NCBI GenBank assembly: GCA_015501595.1
Contig: JADNRX010000145.1
Span: forward strand, 1 to 64,000
Length of the DNA stretch: 64,000 nt
Origin: Hymenopellis radicata
Taxonomy: Eukaryota; Basidiomycota; Agaricomycetes; Agaricales; Physalacriaceae
Direction of reading: 5' to 3'
Shown: positions 33,911-45,405 of the stretch, one piece after another
Layout of the letters: every line of letters starts with the position of its first letter
Position numbering within the stretch: position 1 is the first letter of the stretch
Position numbers and translations under genes: made by a program
Notes under the pieces: model-generated
What the model was told of the DNA's origin: nothing
Seen by the model: the letters and a program-made list of their open reading frames with translations, nothing else
Databases searched by the model: none

Positions 33911-35035
33911 TAGACCTGGGCAAGAGTGTCTGGTGTTTAAGTGTGCACCCGGGTGCACTCGCTACTCACACCCGGGTGTCGAGTGTTTGCCGGTGCCGGG
34001 TAGGGTGTCTGCATGGGTGGATACCCGAGTGCGGGTGTTCGGCTTTGGGCCGCGAGTACCCGTGCCCAAACACCCGTGTAAACACTCGACAATCAATATA
34101 CATATTTAAACTTAATTTACAAAAATTTTCCAAGTTAAATGGCCCCATATGTCACCTAAAAATGACGAGACAATAATATCTCGCGATCCGGCACTTCGGG
34201 CCGAGACCCGAAAGGCCGCGTAAGCGTCTCATTGCGTCCGATCTCTCTTATCTCACCACCACCACCACCACCTCCGCCAACGCATTACCACTACCACGAC
34301 AGTAGTGACGATGGCGCACGACTTTGAGTCGGCGTCCGTGTTTATGGAGAACGACTTTAAGTCGTCTCCATGGATACCCAGCCGGACGCGTAAGCCCTCG
34401 CAAACGAGGCAGCAGGACACCGGTAACGGTATTGACGCTCGACTTTAAGTCGGCGTCCGCATACTCGAAGGAGGAGACGCCACCCGCCACGCTGAACAGC
34501 GTGCTTGAAGAACGGGGGCGGTGGATATGGGCCGCCACATCATCTGCTGGTGACGTGGCGGGTTGGTACGTATCTTTTTGCGTTATTCTTCATTTTTGGC
34601 GGCGTTGACAGACGCCGTCAATGGTGCTTTGAATACTGATGATAGTTTACAGATCATTACTCTAGTGCACGGGTAAGCCCTCCAACGAGGCGCCACATAT
34701 GCTCTCCCATCCTCCCATCCTCCCATTCCTTACCTCTACCTCACCGACACCGTCCGCATCATGCACCGCTGCTGCTCCCCTCGCAATTGCTGGGGGATGC
34801 AAGCGTGGCATGAGTTGGGTGTGAGATGTGGTGCTAGGAGTGTGGGTGTACCCGTGTACACCCGCCACCACACACGGGTGTTTATACACCCGTGTGTGCG
34901 GAATACCCGCGAATGGGTGCCGCACTCGAGTGCCACACTCGGGTGTCACTCGAGTGCGGGTGTCCGACTCTGAGTGACGAATGACCCGCTCCGCGAGTGC
35001 GAGTGCACCCGGGTGGGCACTCGTGCCCAGGTCTA
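33911..35035. mobile_element. hAT-type element A3 nested in C, 1,125 bp
   Basis: Ends TAGACCTGGGCAAGAGTG and CACTCGTGCCCAGGTCTA with exact duplication GCTGTTGG (33903-33910, 35036-35043). Same subterminal words as A1/A2. A+T block near 34090-34140, core near 34178-34240, TAAGCCCTCGCAAACGAGGC near 34390 and a second near 34673, palindrome at 34776-34798. Confidence 0.85.
34776..34798. repeat. Conserved palindrome in element A3
   Basis: CCCCTCGCAATTGCTGGGGG, about 238 bp from the right end of A3. Confidence 0.6.
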
Positions 35036-35617
35036 GCTGTTGGTGCCGTTGAGTTGGCGCTGCGGTCCAGTCGTCGTCACCATCCGGTCGTCGTCACCGT
35101 CCAGTCGTCCATCCAGTTGTTGTCCCAGTCTGCTGCTGTCACAGAGACAGCAGCAGCACATCTGGCACAGAGCCAGATTCCGAAATCCACCACTCACAGG
35201 CTGCCTGACAATCGTCAGAGCAGCGGGAGCGACAATCGTCACTCCCTGGGTGGTGGTGGTGGTCGTGGTGGAGGTTGAGAAGAGAGAAATACCACTCGAT
35301 CAGACGCTGATGCGTCGCTTCGGGACTCGGCCCGGATCACCGGATCAGGCAGGATAATCGCGCATGTCTCGTTCTCGAGACGTTGCGGACCATTTGCTCT
35401 GCAAAAAATTCATAAATTTAGTTTAAATATATATCTAAATATTTGCGAGTCATCGTGTGATGACTCGCGGTCTGAAAATGAATACTCAGACTCGTGCTCG
35501 GACTCGCGAGTATGTGACTCACGAGTCACACGAGTGTGAACGCCGACGTGCCCAAAGCGAGTCGAGTCACCAGATGACTCGGTGACCCGGTGACTCGTTG
35601 AGGTCTCTAGCGCCGGC

Positions 35618-35919
35618 CTGACTTGCAAATTACCACTATACGTCGTTTCAGTTGTATGTGCTGTTAGAATCTGACCAAAATTGCAGTCTTTCTCATGGGA
35701 AATTTTACCTGTCCGGCGAGGCCACATCACGCCGCCGCAAGATCAAGTATTCGTGTGCCGCACGGAGCATTTCATTCGAGAACGTATGAAACTCGTCATC
35801 CTAGCCGCCACACCGAAGTTTCTACCAGCCGTATGTTTCTGCAACGGCATTCAACCAGATCATAGGCCCCAGTTCAGCGGGCCGCGCATGTAGATTGAAC
35901 GCCTGGAATAAGTAAAGTA
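35618..35919. other. Flank of the outer hAT element, no gene recognised
   Basis: Continues the G+C-balanced DNA that was split by element C. A 70-codon plus-strand frame (35681-35893) has no recognisable motif. Confidence 0.3.
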
Positions 35920-36174
35920 CTGTACTATTACGACCTAGTCTTCATGGGGCGTTACCCGTTACGCATACTCTTCATAGATGTTGCCCTTCATTCAGGGTCC
36001 AATTTCCTTATATGGACAGGTGGGGGTGGTGGCTATTGCCGCCGCTCCTGAAAATTTCCTTTTTGGGCCTTACCTGGGGCCCAATTTTAGCCGTTACGCA
36101 TTATGGTAGCATGAACTCTTCATTTCACAGGTCTCTGTTACCCATTATGCGAAGACTAGACCGTAATAGTACAG
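35920..36174. mobile_element. TA-flanked MITE copy 1, 255 bp
   Basis: Ends CTGTACTATTACGACC and GGTC-reading CCGTAATAGTACAG form inverted repeats, with TA on both sides (35918-35919, 36175-36176), as for Tc1/mariner-type insertion. Shares GAAAATTTCCTTTT with the copy at 53568. No coding capacity. Confidence 0.7.
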
Positions 36175-36176
36175 TA

Positions 36177-39100
36177 ACGTGGAGAGGGCGGGTTAATACG
36201 CTACTTACTACTTGGGATAGGACGGGCCATTTCCACGCGCCTCAATGATGTCAATCTCACCTGAAGAGGCAGTCAGCACACCTGAGTAGTACTGATTACT
36301 ACTGTGAGTGACATATCCGGTAAGTCTTCTTCGCAGTTTCTTTGAAATCGTTACTCACGTCTTGTGCAGTACTTACTTGAGGCGCGGTGTACGTAGTTAC
36401 AAAGGTAAGATCTGATGTTTTCGAAGAGGGTTGGAGCTAACGAAGGCTTTGCAGAATATAAATGGTTCTATTGCGAGTGGGAATAGAATACGGTAGATAT
36501 AAGTCAGGCCCGATGGTCCTAGAGGTGACAATCAGACTGACTAGCCTACTCGCCATTTCGAGTGGATACACAGGCCGTTGTGCAGCTGTGAAGCCGCGGA
36601 AATCCTCCTAGAACGATTACTCAGAAGTTGGATATTATTCTAAATGATCAGTTTACTTACCTCGGCAACGGCCTGCCGCTCTATGGATAGTATTCAGTCA
36701 TGATGGGGGAGATCATAGCGCTGTCAAGAATGTCCAGTCTGAAGGGTGATATCAGTAAACTCCAGGTACTACGGCGGAAGCACCACACCTCACTGCTGTT
36801 GAACCGAAATTCAGGTACTGAATCCAGTCATCAGTCTAGAAAGCCGGCCCGACTAATGTCACGTACCAATCCCAATCCATCGTCGATGTGTCCCAACGAG
36901 GCCATAAAGCAGAACACCGTCAGATACACATCGTCGTCAATGGACGTAACTAGTTTAAGCCTGGACAGAGTAAAGGGTGCACCTAACATGAGCGCAGCGA
37001 GTGTCGAGGTGAGACGCACCAAAGGGGGGTACGAATACAGTCGTTGACGATGACTATCCGAGAAAACCAGCGTCCAGGGGGCGTGCGATACGAATCGAGT
37101 GCCGTGGGTTTGAGAAGGACGCACAGCGAACTCAGCGGTGGGATTATAGGTGAAGGCGCTGATGAGACGACAACCCATGAGTGCCAGGTTCAGGAAGGCG
37201 AAAGTAAAATTGAAGTGTGGCGTAAGGTCAGGTAAGACGTCGCTATCACGGCAGTGAAAATCCCGCAGCGGCAGAAGCGCCTTTGTTCACCGTGTTCAAC
37301 CGCAATATCCTAGCTCTTCGTTGATCAATTAGCCTGGGACTCCAGGTAGACCAACCAGGAAGTTAACCGCCAATCCGTTCGGTAGACCCGAAGCCAGCAG
37401 GATTCGGATCGCCATCAAAGGCGAGAAATGTCCGTAGAGAAGTAACTCAAGCTAAATTTGAGCGTAATCTTGAGGCGCAAGAACTAATGAAACGAGTCAA
37501 AATTGACTGTGAAATTGAGCGCGAAGATTCACACCTTTTTGGCAGAAAGAAAGCCGGGCCAGTGAGGGCAATGTACACGGGAGTCGTCTCACAACGGTGT
37601 GTTACAAAGACGAGGTGCTGTTCGTTTGAACATGGGAGCGGCGCAGCCGCCTCGACTAATGGAAAGAGATGAGCACAAGCTTGCTGCAGAATACGAAGCG
37701 ACACGTACCATTTTTCATTGTAATCTAATGAAACGGCGCAATATTCGAACATTAAAATGAACCAAAATGCTGCATACCCTTTATGTAAATCTCAACACTG
37801 CGGATGTGGCGGGACTCATACAAAGTTTCGAACGACTCTATAGTAGAACTGGGCCCAGACAAGAGGAAACAAGCACGAGAAAGACTCACTTTTCACAGCA
37901 ATACAAGCCTGGCGATCACGCTTCTCTAATTCGTAAGATTTCATGCATTGCGTTTCGAGCAGAATTCAAGCCTAGAAGTCGAGTCGTTATCAGGTTGTCT
38001 CAAGCCGGGCCGGCAAGGACAGCCACGCCTGTCCTATATTTCCATGCGACGAAACCGCTCCTCTAGACGCAGACACCTATCCAGGCGGTGGCGAAGCCAG
38101 CACCGCCTTTGTAAATGCCCTGTATTTTCAATGCAAATCCAAGCACTGAGGATGAAGGAAAACTCACGCAATAAAGGACAGTATGTCGCATGAGTCTACG
38201 GAGAAACTGAGCTCGAAATAACCGAGGAAAACGCACTTTTCGCCGAGAAATCCTGGGTCGGCGACTCGGACATACAGGTTGCTTGGACTCCAAGATTGCC
38301 TTATTCGGGTTCCAGCTCGTTGAAAAGTCGAGTCGTTGTCGACTCGGTAGGCACCGCAGGCGCCGACGCGTCGCTGACACGAAGAATCAGAATTGAGGAT
38401 CAAGTCACTGACGGTAAGTGTCAAGTTGCCGTATTTGGTTGAACATTGTGATCGACACGTTCTCGCTCTTACATCATGTCGCGACGCGGCTCTTCTGTAA
38501 TTCAACCTGTCTGGTGTTGAAATTCGGCTTCTTCTCACGTCTACTGGCATGTATGGGTCCTGGAATGTCAGTTCCTTTTTCCGGCCCGGAATATGACACG
38601 ACGCACCTCGTCAATCCTCTCTTGTCGTTCCTCCTTCAACTAGTAGGGTGTACATTGCTGCCGCAATCGGTCCGGGGCACTCGAAAGTTTTGCGTGAGGC
38701 TTTACCTGACTTTTCTCGGGCCGCAAGCTCGTTCTTATCTTTATCTTTGTGGTGGATCTTATCTTATCTTAATGTCTTTTTCTTTTATATCCGTTCAGAA
38801 AGTGTGAATTAAGAATCTAGTCGCGTCAAACGCGTTGATAATTGCATCTTTGACCATGAATATGTTTAAGCTTCACTGTTGATGGATCGTCGGCCTGCTG
38901 GCGTCATGCCCCTAATCCCGAACGCCGTACGTCGTCTACCATAACCGCCATCGCCTCAGCACTGGCGAACACAATGTCATTCTTTGCAGCTCGTTCGGCT
39001 TTCAGACGGAATATCTTGAACACGGTATCTTATTACACATCTCTACTGTCTACAGCCGTTTCATATTGAGTAGGTCGACCCCAGGAACATCTACCGACGT

Positions 39101-39482
39101 TTCCAAGCCATCGACGACAACAATGTCGGTTATCGAGCTCGCGTGGTCCTGGAGCACGTTCAGTGCATCCTCCTTTCATCGTTATTCAGTCGGCTCACAT
39201 CGTTGTAGCGTGCAGAGACCCGTCAGGACTATCCATATTCGTCTTCGTCGTTGTTTGCCATTCCCAAATCATACCATGCTCTCTCATCTCGACAATGATT
39301 CGCCATGCATTTTCTGCTGGATGAATGCCGCTACGCCGTTTACTATCGAGACACAATGCGTACTAGAAACAGTCGTTTACCGCGAAGTGGGCTATAAGAA
39401 GGTAAGTTTATGATTTGCATTATGGGACTTGACTCACCGGGTTAGATCTAATACTGTACCCCGGATTTTCTTTGTACAGCAC
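36177..39482. other. 3.3 kb without a recognised gene
   Basis: Frames are short and broken. A charged stretch (EREDSHLFGRKK, about 37510-37550) and a frame with ALFAEKSWVGDSDIQVAW (about 38234-38290) look protein-like but I cannot assign them or join exons. A GTAAGT donor follows the latter at about 38413. Probably remains of decayed genes or old retroelements. Confidence 0.35.
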
Positions 39483-39624
39483 GCCGTGTTCGTATCTTGA
39501 AATCCCTACTCATCACCAGCTCATCCCTATTGTGTACACTACTTATTCTATTTGTTCGGTGTGCTCGTATCTTGAAATCTCTACTCGCTCATCCCTATTA
39601 TGTATACTACTTATTCTATTTGCT
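39483..39624. repeat. Imperfect tandem duplication, about 75 bp unit
   Basis: TATCTTGAAATC-CTACTC followed by CTCATCCCTATT and ACTACTTATTCTATTTG occurs twice in succession (from about 39491 and about 39568), with an 8-9-bp length difference. No known function. Confidence 0.7.
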
Positions 39625-42611
39625 ATCTCCCTTGTCCCACCTCCGTAATGAGAGTACAACCTTCGCGTCCTCCTCACATCGACCTGATCGTTCACGCGTC
39701 TATCCGACGATGCTTGTCATTGCCACGCACATCTTCAACCTTGTCCGCCTGGTATGACTCGTCCTGAGCTGGCGTCTATGCTCTTGATGGCCAAGGTGTC
39801 GAAGAGTCTTTCCGCGGTAAGTAGAGGAGTAGCCCGCCGTGACCCCCAGGATTATAACGATGGCGTAAGCGTCATTCTCGAGTATCACCTTAGAGTCGGT
39901 TAGGATGGCATGCCGTCCGTAAACACACGGACGACGAGGCCACGAATCCGCGCAAACCGAAGACATGGAAGCCGTGCTGAGCGTGGTTGTTATGCCTAGA
40001 CGTGGGATTGAAGCGAGGCAAGGTCTGGGCCAGATATCAGTCAACGTGTTTATTACTTGGACATGGAACGCACCTTCAAACCGTGAAATGAAGGACACGT
40101 CCGATCGAAGGCTGCCTAACGCAAGAATGAGTTGACGGTCGGAGACGGTGAAGTCGATGATTTGCCGTATGAACCGAGCCAGTAACAAGTGAGGTAGAGG
40201 GTTTCGAGCTGACGCCAACGGGTAGATGGTTGCGGTGAGTGTAAGCATCATGGACTGTCTTCCATATCCGTGAGAGAGGGTTCAAGGGTGAAGCTAAGAT
40301 ATAACGTACATTGGAGTGGAGAACGACGTGAGAATGCTGTTGAATTCGAGGATGGCGTTGAAATCTATTGACAAGGTAAGTCAATGCTAGTACGCAAGGT
40401 AGAATGAGGACTCACGAATAAATTGAAAGCCTCCCGACTACAGCACCCGAAAGTATTCCCAGGAGCAGCGTCAAGTCGTTGTGATCGTCCTCGTTAAGCA
40501 CGTGAGTGTCGAAGCCTGGGGTACTAAAGGGAGGAAAACCGAGGACGTCCGTTAATGAGCGCGCCCGTCAACGCCGTAGCCAATGACCACAGTTCCCGTA
40601 GTCGACTATCCCAGGAGCAGCATCAAGTCGCTGTAGTCGTCCTAGCGCATTAATGCTGAAGCTTGGGTATTACGTTCAGAGAGGAACTACTGGAATGTCA
40701 GCAAAGGAACTTCCGGGAATATCAAAGGAAACACGAACCGACTCGCTTCACAAGCTCCGTCAGATCAAGTCTGTAGTAGAACTACCAATGAGCAAAGGCA
40801 TCAGTTCCCTGAAAGACCAGCTTACTACCGGTGAACCAGAACTGGACAGTGGACCGAACACCTAGCCTCACTGTGAAGCGGAGTCAGCATCAATCATAAA
40901 CAGAAGAACGGTGCGACGACTTACACGCTGTGTATTGTGACGCTCACGACTCGCGTCACATCTAGGACCACCACTACGGCATATCTTCCCCTCTGCGACG
41001 ATCTCCGCTGTCATGTTTTCCTAACAGACACTATCAGTTTCTAACAACACGAGTTCAACTTAACAACATCACCTTTGCACAATCACGATGTCGATGCTAA
41101 TCCTGAATTTGGTATACCTCGAAGCAAGAGGGTGTCGGGTTCATCATCCCGACATCGCGCTCCCAATATCACGGACCGACGTGTGATGATACACGGCGCG
41201 TTCCACACGGACGACATCGGAGTCTCCCAAATGAATCCTGGAAGGTTTTGTTAACACAAGTTGACCACCGCAAGCTTCGGGCCAACGATACCAGGTACGG
41301 CATCGAATTTATCCAGACATGATAGCGCCTATATATTGTCGTCCTTCCTCTCAACAGCGAGAACAAAGCCAAAACGAATTGCAAGCCCAAAAGCACCTTG
41401 GCAGTGACCAAGGCTATACGGTTTGTCCGAGGGAGGTCATATTGAGAGTGTCGTCGTTTGATTGCTCCCGCCGGCGCGAAGCCAAATAGGATAAGGACGC
41501 ATCGCGCAGGCAACGTCGAGAACAACGCCCTTGACGCCGGTCACGGTTCCGAGGTCTGACAGAGTCGCTAGCAGGACTGAAGAAAGAAAGCACAAGGTCG
41601 GCGTACAGCATAATATCGAGTCTCCATGCTCTCCAGCGCTGTTGCCAGAGTTGCCTGAAGAGATAATCCTGGGCTCGAGTCCATGGTCAAGGCGCCGTAT
41701 CTACCAGAAAGATAATGAGTAATGGTGCTCGCGTAGGAGCATGGTTAGAAGAGCTTACCATCCGAGCTCAAAGCAAGGCACTGATGGCCGACGCGACGTC
41801 TGACAAAATTAATGAGTACAGTTATAGCCATCGGCAACGACTACGCACCAAGTAGCTCATCGACATGGACGATAGCCAAGGAAGCGAATATGTCCTCCAC
41901 GTCGTGGTAGACGGCGGACACAAACAATTCTGACGAAGTCATTAGCGAGCTCGCAGACGACAAGAGAAGTCAACGGACATATAAGAGCGTTGGAAACAAA
42001 GAGAGAAGGAACTGAGGCAAGACGGCTTGGAAAAAAGAAGTCGATGATCCCACGGCCCGAGCCTAGTCTCCCGCTGCTAGCTTTCTCTGCATTGCAAGTT
42101 GTCGGCTATGTCTCCGTTTTCCGACGTGTCATAGGTACAAGAAATAGGATGGCCATGATGGTAAGAGCTAAGCATCATGTTGCCGCATTTAGACGATCGG
42201 CATCTCTTCCTCTGCCCATCATGTCGTATCCTACTTGACTCGCACATTGGTATCTTATCTCTGCCTCTTCGACGCGTCAATAATCATTTAGTGGGATGTT
42301 TACTCTTTTCCCCGCTCGGTCGTTCACGAATTTTACGACGACCTTCTTCCTTTCAAGATGATAGGTAGGTAGGTAGGTAGGTAGGTAGGTAGGTAGAAAC
42401 CGGCACAAGGTCCCTATCAGGAATGGCCGGGTGTGAAAGCGTTACGAGTGGCGAAGTCCAGCTTTCACCTATGCACTAAGTACGCGTGGGGATATCTCCG
42501 CATTTAAGAAGGTGGCCGCGTGCCTCTGGTACACAGTCAGGGGCTCAAGGCCCCATCAGGAAAGGCCATATTGCGTTTAAGCATCCTAAGTCGGATGTCT
42601 CAATGACATTA
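39625..42611. other. Decayed region, no gene assigned
   Basis: A 183-codon minus-strand frame (40251-39700) has no domain I recognise. A segment at about 40560-40625 (minus) matches 47505-47570 (plus): GACTAC, GTGGTCATTGGCTACGGCGTT and GCTCAT-AACG words recur, so both come from one repeated or paralogous sequence. The minus frame at 41525-41169 begins with a hydrophobic run that could be a membrane-protein remnant. The plus frame at 41531 has LPELPEEIILG, the start of an F-box-like motif, then stops. Confidence 0.3.
42363..42396. repeat. (AGGT)n microsatellite
   Basis: About eight perfect AGGT units. Confidence 0.95.
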
Positions 42612-42866
42612 CTGTACTCTTTCGACCGCTTCTTCACATAACGTGTCACGGACTCTCGTGATGTGAAGATCTAGATGTAGCATAATGCATCACGGCTTGG
42701 ATTTTAAGGCACGCAAGGCCAAAAATGGAAATTTTCGCTGCCCGCCTAACGGCGGGCAGTCCTAATAAGGAAATTTGCGTACATTTCAACCCTAGTGAAG
42801 ATCTTCACGGGTGAAGATGTAGCATAACGCGTCACACCCCGTGAAGATCCGGTCGAAAGAGTACAG
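42612..42866. mobile_element. TA-flanked MITE copy 2, 255 bp
   Basis: Ends CTGTACTCTTTCGACCG and CGGTCGAAAGAGTACAG are perfect inverted repeats flanked by TA (42610-42611, 42867-42868). A perfect internal hairpin CTGCCCGCC-TAAC-GGCGGGCAG lies at 42738-42759. No coding capacity. Confidence 0.8.
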
Positions 42867-43060
42867 TAAACTTAAGTCTGCAAAAGCAACTTAAAGCCCT
42901 AAAAGCAACTTAGGCTTAGGTGTATCAAGACACTAAGCTCAAGTTAACTTAAGACATCCTAAATTCCTTCAAGATGGCTGCTTCCATTACATTAACTGTA
43001 AGACATCCCAAATCCCTTCAGAACTGCAGTCTCCATTACATTAAGTATAAGAGATCTTAA
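42867..43060. repeat. Old dispersed repeat fragment
   Basis: CTTAAG, AGCAACTTA, AAGACATCC and CCTTCAAGATGGC words also occur, mostly reversed or rearranged, at about 52740-52880, suggesting fragments of one old repeat. Two partly duplicated blocks (AAGACATCC-AAAT-CCCTTCA) lie side by side here. Confidence 0.35.
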
Positions 43061-43360
43061 TCTTATATGTGCTGATATATCTGTCTTATACTGCTACAAG
43101 TTGCCATGAGAACTCAAGAAGGCTTAGATAAGGAAGAAAATGCACATAATATATAGGATTTAACTACATAGTATACATACTGTGTGGAGAGCATTGACCA
43201 CACCGGTGCCCTGTGGCGGTAATACTCTATGTACATAAAGGCATCGAGGGAGAGTTCGCCGGGCTCTCTGGCATGTCCCGCGATGCCTCAAGGCTAAGCT
43301 GTCGCCTCGACGTATGGATTGACAGTGGCGGTAATGAAGGAGCCGTGGGGTTATGTCCGT

Positions 43361-43990
43361 GCAGCAGCACAGGAACAGTCGGCGGGAAGAACGAGTTGTT
43401 GTTGATACTAAACAGCTGCGTCACAGGATCGAACCCCACCTCCATATTCAGCACCACATCAGCCCCGCCGGGGAACGGCTGCCCAGGCGCACCCGGCGCC
43501 TCCAGCGCGTGCAGAGCGGCTTCGCTCACGGGCGTGAGGTCCGGCGGGGCGGACGTGGTCGGCTCGGCGATCGCGGCACCGTCGTAGCGCAGGATGGTTG
43601 ATCCCGTTCTCAAAGTCGGTGACCTGGTTGATGTTGGGCTTGGCGCGCACCCAGTAGATTCCCCACCGGCTGGGTCGCCTCGAGCACAGCCGAGTAGCGC
43701 TGCCCCGCGAAGATGTCGACGGCGTTGACTGTGATGGGCGTGATGTTCTCGCCGTCGGTCTCGATGAGCGTCAGGTTGTGGCCGTCGATGGAGAAGATGA
43801 AGTTGGGATCGCAGGAGATGGAGATGATGCGGAAGCGGTAGCGTTTTCCGGCAGATACATTGATGACCGCGAGCTCTGCCGTGGGCTAAAACAACGTCAA
43901 TGTCGTGTATCAGAGAATAAAGCTCTCCAACATACATTCCCTCCAAAGATGAATGTAATGGGTGCCTCACCAATCCATCGATGTGATCTG
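43361..43990 (-). pseudogene. Laccase (multicopper oxidase) central fragment
   Basis: After an acceptor at 43886 the minus strand reads ELAVINVSAGKRYRFRIIS, then SCDPNFIFSIDGHNLTLIE, NAVDIFAGQRYSAVLEATQ, NYWVRAKPN, RYDGAAIAEPTTS and FFPPTVPVLL: the second cupredoxin domain of basidiomycete laccases, secreted enzymes that oxidise phenols and lignin. A possible preceding exon ends at about 43937. It has an extra base near 43658 and a second frame change near 43600. The N-terminal domain, and the C-terminal domain with the trinuclear copper motifs (HCHIDFH-type), are absent. The surviving piece holds almost no copper ligands. It cannot be active; it is a partial, truncated copy. Confidence 0.8.
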
Positions 43991-44066
43991 GATCCGGCGA
44001 GAGTATCCGCGCGGAGAGGTTCTGTCTGTCCGGGATGGGCGAGTTAGACCACAGTTGGTTGCCCAT

Positions 44067-45265
44067 TGTCGACGTTACATGCTCTTGTATGTACGATTGT
44101 TGGTCGTAAGAACCGGAATCTTGGGACTTTAATTAAAAAATTATCACAAGTAAGAGTAGACGCACGTTTAAGAATGTCCTTCACTGAAGTTCGAGCGCGC
44201 TCGACGCTGCGCCGTGCATCCGTAGGCCACGTCATGCTGAAAGCTGGCTACCTGTCCGTTGGGGCCAGATGGCGTGTGCGACGGCGAGTGATCGTAGTGG
44301 TGCTGCCTCAACCTGGAGGGCTTACGCGTACACGATACTGGCAACCCGCAGATCCGTATTAGCTGGACTGGAGTCCTGCAGCCTCCATGAAGGGCTCACG
44401 CATTCTTCGAAGACTTGAAAGGATTGAGGACAGACTAGAGGGAGTTTGATGAGTACACATAATAAGAATAATTGTTTAAGACGTACCGATTGTAGCCGTG
44501 GTGTCAGTTGTCCTGGTCAAGTCCCGTCTCCCGCGATAGTCATTGGATGCAAGGGCTTACACGTGTGTCATGGTGCCTTGAAGGGTTTGTCGTCCGGAGC
44601 CTCGTCGGCATTGATGATGATGGCAGGAGGGAAAGAGAACGAAACAGGACACTGATCGGATGTGCTGTTCGCAAAGCTGGATCTGCTGCCCGTCGCCTGG
44701 GGCTTACGCGGAGACTGTGATCTGTGGTGAACTGAGAAAACGAGTCAGGGCTCTTCAAGCGGCAAGCCCGCAAACAATCCGTCAGAGTCGGGCCAGAGCG
44801 ATGATGGAGGAAGGCGACCTGAGACATGAGAGTGATGCCCCCCACGTTGGTGAGGCTTACGCGTCGTCGTCGTTGATGCCACTTTCTCTGTCGCCACCAC
44901 TGCCATTGGCAATGCTGGTGGGCGTGAATTATAATAGAATGAAAAAAAATCGAAAAATGCGTACTTGCGTGCTGCCTCGCCAGCAGGTGAGCAGCAGCAT
45001 ATCCATCCTCTCTTGTAGAATCGAGCTGCGGGTGCCCGTTGCTCTCTTGACATCGACTGTTCGTCGTCGCCGTTGCCGCCGCTATCGCCATCACCACCTC
45101 GTTGATCTGCAGCCTCGTTGGTATGCGTCCAGTGGGGCAGAGAGATACAGCAATCAAGAAGGAGATGAAGGACCGATGGAGGTATATGAAAGTCAAACAC
45201 GAGTGGAAGCGTCCCAGGTGAGGTTGAGCTTCCACGACACGAAGCCCTCCGATATAATACATTGA
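44067..45265. other. Probable decayed relative of the hAT core, no gene
   Basis: Contains several inverted copies of the TAAGCCCTC motif: GGAGGGCTTACGCG (about 44317), AAGGGCTTACACG (about 44551), GGGGCTTACGCG (about 44699) and GAGGCTTACGCG (about 44850). These are otherwise typical of the hAT-type elements, but I found no terminal repeats or duplication. The long overlapping frames here are low-complexity and unsupported. Confidence 0.35.
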
Positions 45266-45405
45266 AAGGATGCGGTACTCACCACTCATAGGCCAAGATC
45301 CGTAAGCGTTGTCGACTGGTAACAACCAGATCACGGGCCACTTCTATAACAAGGTAAGTTTACCTTGAGATCATATAAAAAGGGAGTTGAAACGCACCCA
45401 GTCGC

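Larger units (their letters stand above)
31999..35609. mobile_element. Outer hAT-type element C, hosting two others
   Basis: Ends TAGAGACCTCAACGAGTC and GACTCGTTGAGGTCTCTA with exact duplication GCGCCGGC (31991-31998, 35610-35617). Subterminal words are ACTCGCGAGT-like. Removing the two nested elements and one copy of each duplication leaves about 1,145 bp, the same size class as the others. Its own palindrome is at 33551-33572 and its core, inverted relative to A3, is near 35310-35365. Non-autonomous. Confidence 0.85.

Noticed and set aside
41169..41525. Possible ABC transporter N-terminal remnant
   Set aside because: Only one hydrophobic run with a DLPRTNRIAL-like word; no nucleotide-binding motifs or neighbouring exons could be found.
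43227..44066. 279-codon minus-strand open frame
   Set aside because: Only its middle part is in the laccase frame; the His/Arg-rich first half is the out-of-frame reading of laccase coding sequence.
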